Positions 8,458-17,758 of a stretch of 64,000 bases of DNA are shown piece after piece. The notes beneath the pieces were generated by a model, which saw only the letters and a program-made list of their open reading frames with translations, had not been told where the DNA came from and ran no database searches. Made by a program: the position numbers and the translations under genes. Position 1 is the stretch's first letter, and every line of letters starts with the position of its first letter. Source of the DNA: Muribaculaceae bacterium (lineage in GTDB: Bacteria; Bacteroidota; Bacteroidia; Bacteroidales; Muribaculaceae). The stretch covers positions 997,371 through 1,061,370 of the forward strand of contig JAMPAK010000001.1 of NCBI GenBank assembly GCA_023667285.1. Direction: 5' to 3'.

Positions 8458-10305
8458 ATGTGTGGAATAGTAGGATATATAGGCTCACAAGGAGCCTATG
8501 ACATACTTATACAGGGACTTAAGCGTCTCGAATATCGTGGATATGACAGTGCCGGCGTGGCGCTCGTCGACACTGACGGCTGCATGACTGTTCACAAGAG
8601 CCATGGCAAGGTGGCCAATCTTGAGCATACGGCTGCCGCCGGCAACATCAAGGGACAACTCGGCATTGCCCACACCCGCTGGGCCACCCACGGAGAGCCC
8701 AACGACATCAACGCCCATCCTCATGTGAGCCAGGGCGGTGAGATAGCGCTTGTCCACAACGGCACAATAGAGAACTATGCTGTGCTCAAGAAAGTGCTTG
8801 CCGACCATGGCTATTCATTCAAGTCTGACACAGACACCGAAGTGCTGGTCCAGCTCATCGAATACATCAAACTCACCACCTCTTGCTCTCTCCTTGAGGC
8901 CGTGCGCGAGGCACTCCTCCAAGTTGAGGGCGCATATGCCATCGCCGTCGTTGAGAAGGGCGACCCAGACACACTGATCGTGGCCCGCAAGAGCTCACCC
9001 CTTGTGATCGGCGTGGGCGAGAATGAGACATTCATCGCATCGGACGCCACCCCCATTGTGGGCTATACAGACCAGGTCATCTATCTTAAGGACAACGAGA
9101 TTGCAAAGATAACCCGCAACGAGCCAATCCAGATCATATCCATTGACTCCAACACTCCATCCAAGATTGACATTCAGAAGCTCCAGCTCTCGCTGGCGCA
9201 GCTTGAGAAGGGGGGATATGACACCTTCATGCTCAAGGAGATTTTCGAGCAGCCCACCACCCTGCGCGACTGCCTGCGTGGCCGCATCACCGACGACGGC
9301 TCACGAGTGGTGCTCTCTGGTGTGGAACTCAATAAGGACAAGTTCCTCAACTGCTCACGCATCACCCTCGTGGCATGTGGCACCTCATGGCACGCAGCAC
9401 TGATAGGCAAGCGCCTCATCCAGGATTTCTGCCGCATTCCCGTGCAGGTTGAGTATGCCTCGGAGTTCCGCTACAGCAACCCCGTGCTTGGCTCCAGCGA
9501 CATCGTCATAGCCATCTCCCAGTCAGGCGAGACGGCCGACACTCTCGCCGCCATCCAGATAGCCCGCGAGAAGGGCGCCTTTGTCTATGGTGTCTGCAAT
9601 GTGGTGGGCGCATCCATCCCCCGCAACACTCATGCCGGAACCTACATCCATGTGGGCCCGGAGATAGGTGTGGCCTCCACAAAAGCCTTCACCGGCCAGG
9701 TGACCGTCCTCACGCTCATGGCGCTCGCCATCGGCCAGCTCCGCGGCTATCTCGATGAGAAGACTGTCAAGGACGTGGCCTCATCCCTGCTTAAGATGCC
9801 TGAGATTCTCGAGGAGACTCTGGAGTGTGACGCTGAGGTTCACAAACTCTCACGCATATTCACATATGCCCACAACTTCCTCTATTTGGGCCGCGGCTAC
9901 AACTATCCCACAGCCCTCGAGGGAGCGCTCAAACTCAAGGAAATCTCCTATATACACGCTGAGGGCTATCCCGCAGCCGAGATGAAACATGGACCCATCG
10001 CTCTTATCGACCATGAGATGCCCAGTGTCATCATCGCGCCGAGCGACTCGCTCTACGACAAGATCATCTCCAATGTCCAGCAGGTGAAGAGCCGCGGAGG
10101 CGCCGTCGTCGCCATCGTCAGCAAGGGGAACACCGCCATGTCTGACATAGCCGACTTCTGCATCGAGATTCCCGAGGTGCCTGAGTGTCTCACACCCATT
10201 GTGGCCTCAGTGCCGCTGCAGCTCCTGGCTTACTATATCGCTGTCGGGAAGGGCAAGGATGTAGACCAGCCCCGCAATCTGGCAAAATCCGTGACTGTGG
10301 AGTAA
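8458..10305 (+). CDS. glmS: Glutamine--fructose-6-phosphate aminotransferase (isomerizing)
   Basis: Makes glucosamine-6-phosphate from fructose-6-phosphate and glutamine, the first committed step to UDP-GlcNAc for peptidoglycan and LPS. The length (615 residues) is typical. The start MCGIVGYIG exposes Cys2, the glutaminase nucleophile, after methionine removal. HTRWATHG and the glutaminase domain fill roughly the first 240 residues. Two SIS sugar-isomerase domains follow (ISQSGETADT near 360, GRGYNYPTALEGALKLKEISY near 480). The C-terminal DQPRNLAKSVTVE is the conserved tail. The stop directly abuts the stop of the convergent ABC gene with no terminator between. Confidence 0.98.
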   Translation: MCGIVGYIGSQGAYDILIQGLKRLEYRGYDSAGVALVDTDGCMTVHKSHGKVANLEHTAAAGNIKGQLGIAHTRWATHGEPNDINAHPHVSQGGEIALVHNGTIENYAVLKKVLADHGYSFKSDTDTEVLVQLIEYIKLTTSCSLLEAVREALLQVEGAYAIAVVEKGDPDTLIVARKSSPLVIGVGENETFIASDATPIVGYTDQVIYLKDNEIAKITRNEPIQIISIDSNTPSKIDIQKLQLSLAQLEKGGYDTFMLKEIFEQPTTLRDCLRGRITDDGSRVVLSGVELNKDKFLNCSRITLVACGTSWHAALIGKRLIQDFCRIPVQVEYASEFRYSNPVLGSSDIVIAISQSGETADTLAAIQIAREKGAFVYGVCNVVGASIPRNTHAGTYIHVGPEIGVASTKAFTGQVTVLTLMALAIGQLRGYLDEKTVKDVASSLLKMPEILEETLECDAEVHKLSRIFTYAHNFLYLGRGYNYPTALEGALKLKEISYIHAEGYPAAEMKHGPIALIDHEMPSVIIAPSDSLYDKIISNVQQVKSRGGAVVAIVSKGNTAMSDIADFCIEIPEVPECLTPIVASVPLQLLAYYIAVGKGKDVDQPRNLAKSVTVE

Positions 10306-11271
10306 TCAGTCCAACTCCCTGAGGAGACTGGCTATGGAGTCAAACTCCAAGCCTCCCAGGCTGATAACATTTTCTCCGACCTTTATGACGGGTCCTGTTG
10401 AGCCGGGCGTGTAGCCCGCGCGACGCAGGGCCCGTTCTGTCAACCTGCAGCGCCTCCCCTCGCCACTCAGCACCACAGACTTTCCTGTCGGCTCCATCAC
10501 CACTCTGAAGACACCCTCGTCTACGTCAAACTCAATGCCTGGACGCTCGAAATATCGGGCCAGGTCACCGCTCAGAGCCAGATCCTCAGGGATTCCGGCC
10601 GTGATGCCATAGTGCCTGTCCATAAGCCAGACGGTGTCCGCCGTGCCTAAGGCGAGTTCGAGGTCGTGTGTTGACATCAGAATGGTCTTGCCGTCGCGAT
10701 GGGCCAGAGTGTGGAGCAGCCTCATGGTCTCCACCTTGCTCGGATAGTCCAGAAAAGCCGTTGGCTCGTCGAGCAGAATCATCGGAGTCTCCTGTGCAAG
10801 CGCCTTTGCTATCATCACCTTCTGCCGCTCACCGTCGCTGAGTGTGTGGACCGACCTCCCGGCCATCTTCTCCGCGCCCACAGCCTTGAGCGAGTCACTC
10901 ACTATGCGGCGGTCTGAGCCCGAGAGCCTGCCCCAGAAACCGGTGTAAGGAGCGCGTCCCATCCCCACGAGTTCACTGACAGTCATCTCGCTGACCATCA
11001 CCTTCTCTGTCAGCACCACACTGATGAGCCGTGAGAGTTCAGAGGATGAATAGGCCTGAAGCGGCTTGCCCATCAGCAGGACCTCACCCTCGAGAGGGTG
11101 GCTGAACCCAGAGAGGGTTCTGAGCAGCGTAGACTTTCCCGCGCCGTTAGGGCCAAGGAGGCACGTCAGCTCGCCACTGTTGAGCGACACGTCCATCCCT
11201 TCCCCTATCACCTTCCGGCCATGACGGGTATGATAGCCCGTTGTGAGGTCTTTGAGTTGCATCGTAGTCAT
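10306..11271 (-). CDS. ABC transporter ATP-binding protein, FecE/BtuD type
   Basis: The ATPase of an iron-siderophore, heme or cobalamin importer. Walker A is LLGPNGAGKSTLL near residue 35, the signature is LSDGERQKVMIAKALAQ, and Walker B is MILLDEPTAFLD, followed by a switch histidine in STHDLE. The ATPase core ends near residue 240. The remaining ~80 residues form an extra domain often seen in Bacteroidota FecE-like proteins. ATG at 11271 overlaps the permease stop as ATGA and is preferred to an upstream start at 11307 that runs into the permease gene. Substrate is not determined. Confidence 0.9.
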   Translation of the reverse strand: MTTMQLKDLTTGYHTRHGRKVIGEGMDVSLNSGELTCLLGPNGAGKSTLLRTLSGFSHPLEGEVLLMGKPLQAYSSSELSRLISVVLTEKVMVSEMTVSELVGMGRAPYTGFWGRLSGSDRRIVSDSLKAVGAEKMAGRSVHTLSDGERQKVMIAKALAQETPMILLDEPTAFLDYPSKVETMRLLHTLAHRDGKTILMSTHDLELALGTADTVWLMDRHYGITAGIPEDLALSGDLARYFERPGIEFDVDEGVFRVVMEPTGKSVVLSGEGRRCRLTERALRRAGYTPGSTGPVIKVGENVISLGGLEFDSIASLLRELD

Positions 11272-12296
11272 GACACGCGCGATTTTTGTCGTTTGAACAG
11301 CACCCACATCACCACCGGGGCGCCGATGAGCGCCGTCACTGAGTTGACCGGGAGCGCACCCTCAAACCCGGGCAGACGGGCTAATAGATTGCAGAGCAGA
11401 GCCAGGGCCGCTCCCACCAGCAATGAGGCAGGCAGAAGCACCGCGTGGTTCGATGTTCGGAAAAGACCCCGACAGAGATGAGGGACGGCGAGCCCGAGAA
11501 ACATGATGGGGCCACAATAAGCCGTCACTACCGCCACCAGCACACCTGAGCAGACTATCACCTGCAGCCTGGCCCGCTCGATGTCGAGTCCCAGATTGCG
11601 GGCATATGAGTCGCCGAGCAGCATGAGATTGAGCGGCTTTATGAGCAGCAGCGAGAAGGGGAGCAGACACACCATCAGAATCACAAAGACCATGGTCTCC
11701 CCCCCAGAGACACGGGCAAAACTCCCGAGTCCCCACACGACATAGGCTCGTATATCCTCCTCCGCACTGAAAAACTTCAGCACCCCGATTATGGCATTGG
11801 CCAGATAGCCTATCATCACACCCATTATCAGCAGCGTGACATTTCCCCTCACCTTCCCGGCGGTGTAGGCTATGAGGGCCATGACAAGGAGCGAACCCAT
11901 GACGGCCGAGACGGTTATAGCCACACTCCCTATGGCGCCGAGGCGGCTCAATGCAGTCCCCCCAATGCTCCCTGACAGAAGCACCACGAAGGCCACACCA
12001 AGGCTGGCGCCTGAGCTTATGCCTAGCACTGACGGCCCGGCGAGGGGGTTGTGGAAGACCGTCTGCATCAGCAGGCCGCTCACTGCAAGCCCGGCTCCGG
12101 CCACAATGGCCGTGAGAGCCTGCGGGAGACGCGATTTCAGGATGATGGTGCGCGAGACATTGTCCACCTCCGCGCCCCGCCCGGTGATGACCTTCACGAC
12201 ATCCTCAAGCGGAATCTCCACACTTCCCAACACCAGATTGAGTGCAAGGAGCAGCAGGATGGCCCCCACCACCAGCAATATCTTTCCCGGATTCAC
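11268..12296 (-). CDS. FecCD-family ABC transporter permease
   Basis: Inner-membrane permease of a BtuC/FecCD-type importer (342 residues, about 9-10 membrane segments). Family landmarks include SRLPQALTAIVAGAGLAVSGLLMQ near residues 55-78, NPLAGPSVLGISSGASLG near 82, and GPIMFLGLAVPHLCR near 265, the cytoplasmic loop that contacts the ATPase. It overlaps the binding-protein gene upstream and the ATPase gene downstream as ATGA, so all three are translated as a unit. Confidence 0.93.
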   Translation of the reverse strand: MNPGKILLVVGAILLLLALNLVLGSVEIPLEDVVKVITGRGAEVDNVSRTIILKSRLPQALTAIVAGAGLAVSGLLMQTVFHNPLAGPSVLGISSGASLGVAFVVLLSGSIGGTALSRLGAIGSVAITVSAVMGSLLVMALIAYTAGKVRGNVTLLIMGVMIGYLANAIIGVLKFFSAEEDIRAYVVWGLGSFARVSGGETMVFVILMVCLLPFSLLLIKPLNLMLLGDSYARNLGLDIERARLQVIVCSGVLVAVVTAYCGPIMFLGLAVPHLCRGLFRTSNHAVLLPASLLVGAALALLCNLLARLPGFEGALPVNSVTALIGAPVVMWVLFKRQKSRVS

Positions 12297-13420
12297 TTCT
12301 CGAGCAACTTATAGTAAGCGGGTGTATAGTCCGGGAGGAGCTCTGGATGAAAGACATACACAAAGTCAGCCAGAATCAGGTCAGGCTCCACCGGCATGCT
12401 CTCATAGAACGGGCGCTTCTTCATGTTGCAGTAGATGACACCACCATCCTTCCATGCCTTGAAGTCGGCATATCGGGCATCGGAAGCCTTCAGCACATCA
12501 TAGGAATACTCGCCGTCATAGCTGTTGACGATGCGCCAGTAGTCCGCGTCGGAGGCGGTGGCAAAGACGGTCTCATAGTCGAGCGTGACGCCCCCTGACT
12601 CGTTGTTGTCCTTAAGAAAATAGTCCCCTCCGGCATCTCGCATCAGCTCAGCCAGAAAACTCTTGCCACCCACGGCATACCAGTTGCCGCCCCTCATCTC
12701 GCCGCTGAACACCTTGGGTCTCCTGCCGTCGGCGACAACAGAGTCAACACGCGCTTTCAGCGAATTGTAGCGCGCGGCTATTGAGTCGAACGCCTCAGCG
12801 GCCTCACGCTCATTTCCGGTGAGCAGGCCTGTCACCTTCAGCCACTCAGCCTGCCCCAGGGGTGAGAGTTCCTTATAGCCCAGATGGGGGACAGTGGGTG
12901 CACCGGCATCGCGCAGAGCCTCAAAGCCGCCACGTTTGAAAGGGCTCACCATGATGACGTCAGGTGTCAGGGCCATGATAACCTCGCGGTCAAAGTTGCC
13001 CTCGATGCCTATTTTCTTTGTGTGGCCTGAGCGGAGCTGCTCATTCATCACCGGGTCCTTGAGATGGCGTGTGCTGGTGATGCCCGTCACATAATCCTGC
13101 AGCCCCAGGCGTATGAAGTTGGACAGCTGCAGTGATGTCATGCACACCACGGAGCGCACAGGGATGTCAATGCGTGTATATCCGTCAGGAATCTCCGCCT
13201 CCTCACCTCTCGGCACGAGGGCATAGTGAAATGTCTCAGCCTGGACACCCTCAGGGTCCTTTATGTCGAGCAGCCTCACCCCTGAGGGGAGCTCGCTGAT
13301 CTCAAACCCTTCGGCATACTCATTTGTCAGGGGTTTCCCCTCGTCGACCTTTGAGGCACCCCCTCTACAACCACTGAGGAGAAGGAGTATCAATACAGAA
13401 AATATTATGCACTTTTTCAT
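12293..13420 (-). CDS. Substrate-binding lipoprotein of the FecBCDE-type importer
   Basis: First gene of the uptake operon (375 residues). The start MKKCIIFSVLILLLLSGC is a lipoprotein signal with the acylated cysteine at residue 18. The mature protein has the TroA-like/periplasmic binding protein 2 pattern: IDIPVRSVVCMTSLQLSNF near 95, PDVIMVSPF near 153, PTVPHLGYKELSPLGQAEWLK near 175. In a Gram-negative this would be an inner-membrane or periplasmic lipoprotein that delivers an iron chelate, heme or corrinoid to the permease. No TonB receptor lies in the window to fix the substrate, and no cobalamin riboswitch is seen upstream. Confidence 0.87.
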   Translation of the reverse strand: MKKCIIFSVLILLLLSGCRGGASKVDEGKPLTNEYAEGFEISELPSGVRLLDIKDPEGVQAETFHYALVPRGEEAEIPDGYTRIDIPVRSVVCMTSLQLSNFIRLGLQDYVTGITSTRHLKDPVMNEQLRSGHTKKIGIEGNFDREVIMALTPDVIMVSPFKRGGFEALRDAGAPTVPHLGYKELSPLGQAEWLKVTGLLTGNEREAAEAFDSIAARYNSLKARVDSVVADGRRPKVFSGEMRGGNWYAVGGKSFLAELMRDAGGDYFLKDNNESGGVTLDYETVFATASDADYWRIVNSYDGEYSYDVLKASDARYADFKAWKDGGVIYCNMKKRPFYESMPVEPDLILADFVYVFHPELLPDYTPAYYKLLEK

Positions 13421-13467
13421 GGCGGATTAATGTCTCTTTAGTTGTTTTTAATCGTCACTTAACCTCG

Positions 13468-13475
13468 CAAAATTA
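13468..13475 (-). promoter_or_regulatory. Promoter -7 box of the FecBCDE-type operon
   Basis: Plus-strand CAAAATTA reads TAATTTTG on the reverse strand, matching TAnnTTTG. The predicted leader is about 43 bases. It is arranged back-to-back with the helicase promoter 33 bases away. Confidence 0.6.
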
Positions 13476-13507
13476 CAAAATATCTTGCAATCTCGCTCCG
13501 TTTTGGC

Positions 13508-13515
13508 TAACTTTG
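13508..13515 (+). promoter_or_regulatory. Promoter -7 box of the RecD-like helicase gene
   Basis: TAACTTTG is an exact match to TAnnTTTG. Transcription would begin near 13520, giving a leader of only about 15 bases before ATG 13535. Confidence 0.6.
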
Positions 13516-13534
13516 TATATCTCAACAATTGAAC

Positions 13535-14950
13535 ATGACTATCCGGGAATTTGCCGACAGTGTCAGAAAAGCCTTGCCATATGAGGCCAATGCGCAGCAG
13601 TCACAGCTCATCGACGCATTGGCCCGCTTCTGTGGCGGCCACTCCGACATCGGTGCTGTCTTCATTGTCAACGGCTATGCCGGCACGGGCAAGACGTCGC
13701 TGACAGGTGCTCTCGTCAAGGCTCTCACCGCTGCCGGGAGACCGGTGGTGCTGATGGCTCCGACGGGGAGAGCGGCTAAGGTGTTCTCAGCCCATGCCGG
13801 GCATCCCGCACACACCATCCACCGCAAAATATACCGTGGGCCCTCCGGAGACCTCACCATGGGCAACACTTTCCTCCAGCACAACACCCTCAGCAATGCG
13901 GTCTTCATTGTCGACGAGGCTTCCATGATAGGGGACGGCTCAGGGGAGGCCGATGCGCCAAACCTGCTCGAGGACCTGACGGAATATGTGTTCACCCCTG
14001 ACAACAACCGCCTCATCCTCCTGGGGGATGTGGCTCAGCTCCCGCCTGTGGGCTCCACAGAGTCGCCGGCCATGGCGGCTGCCTCCTTCAAGCGCCTGGG
14101 GCTGAAAGTGAGCCGCGCCACACTCACCGACACTGTGCGCCAGGCCCGCGGCTCAGGGATTCTGCGCAACGCCACATGGCTCCGGCGCGCCATGCTCATG
14201 GACCCGCTCCCCACCCCTCGGCTCACCGTGGATGGTTGTGACGATATCTTCGTGACCGACAGCAACGAGGTGGCAGACATCGTGGGTGAGTGCTACCGCA
14301 CAGACGGGCCGGGGGAGACCATCATTGTGACGCGCTCCAACCGCCGTGCCACAGCCTTCAACCTGGGCATACGCGCACGCATCCTCGACCTCGAGGAGGA
14401 GCTCAGCAAGGGGGAGCGGCTCCTGGTGGCCAAGAACAACTACACCTGGGCGGCCAAGACAAAAGGCCTCGATTTCATAGCCAACGGAGATGTGGCCATC
14501 GTCACCGCCATTCATGCCATCGAGGAGCGATATGGCTTCAGGTTTGCCATCGTCACCCTCAACCTCCCCGACAGAGATGTCGACGTGAGGTGCCGAATCT
14601 TCCTTGACACTCTCACCGATGAGAATGCCTCTCTGCCGCGTGAGCGGATGCAGGCTCTGGCTGAGGCCCGTATGGCTGACCCCGAGGTCAACGCTCCAAC
14701 CGACACCTATGAGACGCGCCTGCGCCGCCTGCGGAAGGATGAGTATTTCAACGCCCTGCAGGTCAAGTATGCCTACGCTGTCACATGCCACAAGGCTCAG
14801 GGCGCCCAGTGGAGCAATGTCATTGTCGACCTGGGGGGCATTCCTCCTGAGGCTCAGGGCCTCGACTTCTATCGCTGGCTCTACACGGCCGTGTCGCGCG
14901 CCACACATCGTCTTTTCCTCCTCAACCCGGGTGAGATGACGGGGGACTGA
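13535..14950 (+). CDS. ATP-dependent RecD-like (superfamily 1B) DNA helicase
   Basis: A DNA helicase/ATPase of about 471 residues, smaller than RecD2 and similar in layout to Dda/RecD-like proteins of Bacteroidota. Walker A is GYAGTGKTSLTGAL near residue 48, Walker B is VFIVDEASMIGD near 126, and a Q-motif-like LLGDVAQLPPVGS is near 162. In the C-terminal UvrD/RecD-like domain are VTCHKAQGAQW near 412 and LYTAVSRATHRLFLL near 443. A TTG two codons upstream is possible, but ATG 13535 gives MTIREFADSV. It stands alone after its own promoter. A role in replication or repair is expected from the family. Confidence 0.85.
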   Translation: MTIREFADSVRKALPYEANAQQSQLIDALARFCGGHSDIGAVFIVNGYAGTGKTSLTGALVKALTAAGRPVVLMAPTGRAAKVFSAHAGHPAHTIHRKIYRGPSGDLTMGNTFLQHNTLSNAVFIVDEASMIGDGSGEADAPNLLEDLTEYVFTPDNNRLILLGDVAQLPPVGSTESPAMAAASFKRLGLKVSRATLTDTVRQARGSGILRNATWLRRAMLMDPLPTPRLTVDGCDDIFVTDSNEVADIVGECYRTDGPGETIIVTRSNRRATAFNLGIRARILDLEEELSKGERLLVAKNNYTWAAKTKGLDFIANGDVAIVTAIHAIEERYGFRFAIVTLNLPDRDVDVRCRIFLDTLTDENASLPRERMQALAEARMADPEVNAPTDTYETRLRRLRKDEYFNALQVKYAYAVTCHKAQGAQWSNVIVDLGGIPPEAQGLDFYRWLYTAVSRATHRLFLLNPGEMTGD

Positions 14951-14981
14951 CACACTTTTTTGAAAATTTTCCCGAAAAAAT

Positions 14982-15012
14982 TTTGTGGTTTCAAAAATTG
15001 CTCCTATCTTTG
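14982..15012 (+). promoter_or_regulatory. Full-consensus promoter of the ABC exporter operon
   Basis: TTTG at 14982-14985 and TATCTTTG at 15005-15012 are separated by exactly 19 bases. This is one of the best matches to the Bacteroidota consensus in the window. The leader to ATG 15041 is about 24 bases. Confidence 0.8.
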
Positions 15013-15040
15013 CGGTGTACTATTATACTAATACACCCAT

Positions 15041-15883
15041 ATGCTTGAAATCAATAAACTCACATTCTCCTACCGGCGCTCGTCCGGAAGAGTGCTGGAT
15101 GGCTTCTCGCTCAACATCGGAGATGGCGGCATCTATGGTCTCCTTGGGCCGAACGGTGCCGGGAAGTCGACGCTGCTCTATCTTGTGGCCGGACTTCTGA
15201 CACCGGCCTCCGGGAGCGTGACGCTCAACGGGGTCAACACCCGCCGGCGTATCCCTTCCACCATGGCCGAGATGTTTATCGTTCCCGAGGAGTTCGACCT
15301 CCCCAAAATGAAGCTGAGCAGATTCATCAAGGCCAACGCGCCCCTCTATCCCCGGTTCTCAGTCGACGACATGAGGCGCCACCTCGATGTTTTCGGGATG
15401 GCAGACGACCTCAACACCGGCGAGCTCTCGATGGGTCAGAAGAAGAAGGTCTACCTGAGCTTCGCACTGGCCACAAACGTGCCCCTCGTGCTGATGGACG
15501 AGCCTACGAACGGTCTCGACATTCCCGGCAAGGATGCCTTCCGCCGCTTCATAGCCGGAGGGATGACAGACGAGAAGAGCATAGTCCTCTCCACTCACCA
15601 GGTATGGGATGTGGAGAGCCTGCTCGACCACATCATCATCATGGACAAGTCGCGCGTGGTGCTGGACCAGAGCGTGGTCTCGATAATGGAGCGGCTGAAG
15701 TTCTCCACCGTCAACGACCGTGCCTCAATCGGGGCCGCTCTTTATGCCCATCCAACCGCCGGGGGCACCGACATCATCACCCTCAACAACGATGGCTCAG
15801 AGACCGCCCCTGACCTCGAGATGCTTTTCAACTTTGCCACAGAGCGCCCCGGCTCCGTCGAACACATATTTAATAAGCCATGA
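15041..15883 (+). CDS. ABC transporter ATP-binding protein (exporter type)
   Basis: ATPase of an ABC-2-like or bacitracin/ytr-type exporter (280 residues). Walker A is LLGPNGAGKSTLL near 36, the signature is LSMGQKKKVYLSFALA near 130, and Walker B is LVLMDEPTNGLD near 152 with H-switch STHQVWD near 185. The last ~70 residues are an unconserved tail. It is the first gene of an operon with a membrane protein (ATGA overlap), a GntR regulator and an anchored extracytoplasmic protein. This context resembles ytr-like cell-envelope stress or drug export systems. The substrate is unknown. Confidence 0.9.
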   Translation: MLEINKLTFSYRRSSGRVLDGFSLNIGDGGIYGLLGPNGAGKSTLLYLVAGLLTPASGSVTLNGVNTRRRIPSTMAEMFIVPEEFDLPKMKLSRFIKANAPLYPRFSVDDMRRHLDVFGMADDLNTGELSMGQKKKVYLSFALATNVPLVLMDEPTNGLDIPGKDAFRRFIAGGMTDEKSIVLSTHQVWDVESLLDHIIIMDKSRVVLDQSVVSIMERLKFSTVNDRASIGAALYAHPTAGGTDIITLNNDGSETAPDLEMLFNFATERPGSVEHIFNKP

Positions 15884-16683
15884 ATACCCACGAACTCTTC
15901 AGCCTCCTGCGTCTGAGGATGCTGCTGTCAAAATATCTTCTCGAGAACCATCGCCGCCTCCTGCTCCAGGGTCTGATGCTCACAGCACTGATGATTATTG
16001 TGGCCACCCTGTGCGGGCTTATGTCAGACTGGGACAGCTATCTCATGAGCGGCACCTCATCATCCATCAAGCCTGAGTTGAGATGGTTTACCGCCATCAC
16101 GTTCCTGATGGGATTGGTTGTGGCCTCATCGGCCTTCTCGACCATGTCTACAACCCGCGAGTCTCTCCACACACTGACATGTCCCGCCTCTTGGCTCGAG
16201 GCCTTCACGGTGAGATGGATAGTGGCAGTCCCCCTCTTCATTCTCTGGGCTTTGGCCAGCGCGCTTGTGGCCGACAGCGTGAGGGTGCTCATCACCTGGC
16301 TCACCCTCCCCTCGGCCTCCCCGTTCGCGCCAATCATTCCCCTCATATTCGGCCGTTCCTCCATCTTCGGAGCCGACCCGGGGGATTTCTGGGAACTGCT
16401 GCTCTTCATGCTGTCCCTCCAGTCGTTCTTTCTGCTTGGGGCGATTGTGTGGCGCACACACCACTTCATCAAGACGTTCATCTCACTCTGGGCCATCGGC
16501 CTGGCCTACTGCATCACCGGTTTCGGTGTAGTCCTCAGCACCTACGGTCCCTGCTTCTGGCTGAAGCAGCCCACCATAGATGTCGACACTCTGGTCAACA
16601 TCGTACTGACCGTCATCATCCTCATCAACTATTCCCTCACCTGCCTCCGCTTCAAGGAGGCTGACTTGATAAACCGCTGGTAA
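15880..16683 (+). CDS. Membrane subunit of the ABC exporter
   Basis: A 267-residue integral membrane protein with about six hydrophobic segments (near residues 28-48, 67-84, 106-128, 165-187, 203-227 and 237-257). No sequence motif identifies it, but it overlaps the ATPase gene as ATGA and precedes a YtrA-type regulator. The transporter permease is therefore the natural reading. SSAFSTMSTTRESLHTLTCPAS near residue 85 resembles the loop seen in Bacteroidota ABC-2-like permeases that sit beside GntR genes. Confidence 0.75.
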   Translation: MNTHELFSLLRLRMLLSKYLLENHRRLLLQGLMLTALMIIVATLCGLMSDWDSYLMSGTSSSIKPELRWFTAITFLMGLVVASSAFSTMSTTRESLHTLTCPASWLEAFTVRWIVAVPLFILWALASALVADSVRVLITWLTLPSASPFAPIIPLIFGRSSIFGADPGDFWELLLFMLSLQSFFLLGAIVWRTHHFIKTFISLWAIGLAYCITGFGVVLSTYGPCFWLKQPTIDVDTLVNIVLTVIILINYSLTCLRFKEADLINRW

Positions 16684-16692
16684 CCGTCCGCC

Positions 16693-17061
16693 ATGATATT
16701 CAAGGAAAACACCAAGGCTATCTATCTCCAGATAGCTGACCGCATCTGCGACAGTGTGCTGGACGGGACCTTTGACGAGGAGTCGAGAATACCCTCCGTA
16801 CGCGAGTATGCCGCAGAGCTCCAGGTGAACCCAAACACCGTGATGCGTACCTACGAGCATCTCACACGCGAGGAGATTATTTTCAACCGCCGCGGCATAG
16901 GATTCTTCATAGCGCCGGGAGCCAAGGGGAGGATTGAGGCTATGAACCGCGAGACATTTCTCAACGGCGAGCTCTGCGACACATTCCGCCGCCTCAGGAT
17001 GCTCGGTGTCACCCCGGCTCAACTCGCTGATAGATACGACGAATGGATAAAAGAGAATTAA
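16693..17061 (+). CDS. GntR family transcriptional regulator, YtrA subfamily
   Basis: A short (122-residue) GntR regulator: a winged HTH (IYLQIADRICDSVLDGTF, then IPSVREYAAELQVNPNTVMRTYEHL) and a C-terminal stub of about 40 residues instead of a full effector domain, as in the YtrA group. These usually repress the ABC exporter operon in which they lie and respond to envelope-active compounds. Here it is the third gene rather than the first, 9 bases after the permease. Autorepression from the promoter at 14982-15012 is inferred. Confidence 0.9.
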   Translation: MIFKENTKAIYLQIADRICDSVLDGTFDEESRIPSVREYAAELQVNPNTVMRTYEHLTREEIIFNRRGIGFFIAPGAKGRIEAMNRETFLNGELCDTFRRLRMLGVTPAQLADRYDEWIKEN

Positions 17062-17067
17062 GAAGAT

Positions 17068-17718
17068 ATGAAACTATCAACATACATAATGGCAGGAATC
17101 TTCCTGTCCGGATTTCTGGTCACGGCTATTATAGCCAAAAAATGTGCAGTCACACGAACTCTTCAACCCACTCAGGAATATGAGCATGTCCTCGGAGGGG
17201 ACACCGTGAGGATCCCGCTGGAGAGGTTTGACACCTTCGACTTCACCCAGCTGCAGTCCGACCGGGGAATCAAGATCAATAATTATAAAGGTGTAGCCGT
17301 GTGTGAGAGCGACACTGCCTCTACCCCCTGGCTCGTGACACGCGAGGACTGGGCTCCATTCCTACAGGCCGATGTCGCCAATGGGTCCCTCACCCTCTGT
17401 CTTAACCGACAGTTGCTTGACGACTACTATGGAGGAGCCTCCAGGGTTACCACCGAAGATTTTGTGCTTGCCACTGTGGTGGTGCCGCGTGGTATGGCCG
17501 ACAACTTCTATGCCTCATCCCACACTCTCTATCTCGACTCGATCAAGGCTCGGAAAGTAACGGCCATGTCCAAGGACCGCATTGTGCTGAACGATTGTGA
17601 CATAGACAGTCTCCTTGTTCCCGGCCATGCGCCTGAAGAGCTCAAGCTGGCCAACTCCCGCATTGGTAAGGTCTCTGTGGATGGCTCGCCGTTCCACACC
17701 CCCGGCGAGATGGAATAA
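17068..17718 (+). CDS. Membrane-anchored extracytoplasmic protein, unknown
   Basis: A 216-residue protein with one N-terminal hydrophobic segment (residues 6-23, followed by KKC), so either an uncleaved anchor or a signal peptide. The rest is beta-rich, with turns every ~20 residues (LQADVANGSLTLCLN, FYASSHTLYLDSIKA, DRIVLNDCDIDSLL). This pattern recalls the DUF2807 beta-helix putative adhesins that often accompany GntR/ABC operons in Bacteroidota. That link is an inference from pattern and context. It starts 6 bases after the GntR gene and closes the operon. Confidence 0.7.
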   Translation: MKLSTYIMAGIFLSGFLVTAIIAKKCAVTRTLQPTQEYEHVLGGDTVRIPLERFDTFDFTQLQSDRGIKINNYKGVAVCESDTASTPWLVTREDWAPFLQADVANGSLTLCLNRQLLDDYYGGASRVTTEDFVLATVVVPRGMADNFYASSHTLYLDSIKARKVTAMSKDRIVLNDCDIDSLLVPGHAPEELKLANSRIGKVSVDGSPFHTPGEME

Positions 17719-17758
17719 ACCACATCGCCCCTCCCGAGCGTTAATGTATGTTAAATTC

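Noticed and set aside
13421-13528. Possible cobalamin riboswitch before the FecBCDE-type operon
   Set aside because: The leader predicted from the promoter box is only about 43 bases, too short for a cobalamin riboswitch, and no conserved box was seen.
14153-14953. 266-codon reverse ORF opposite the RecD-like helicase
   Set aside because: It is fully inside conserved helicase motifs on the other strand. No promoter and no domain.
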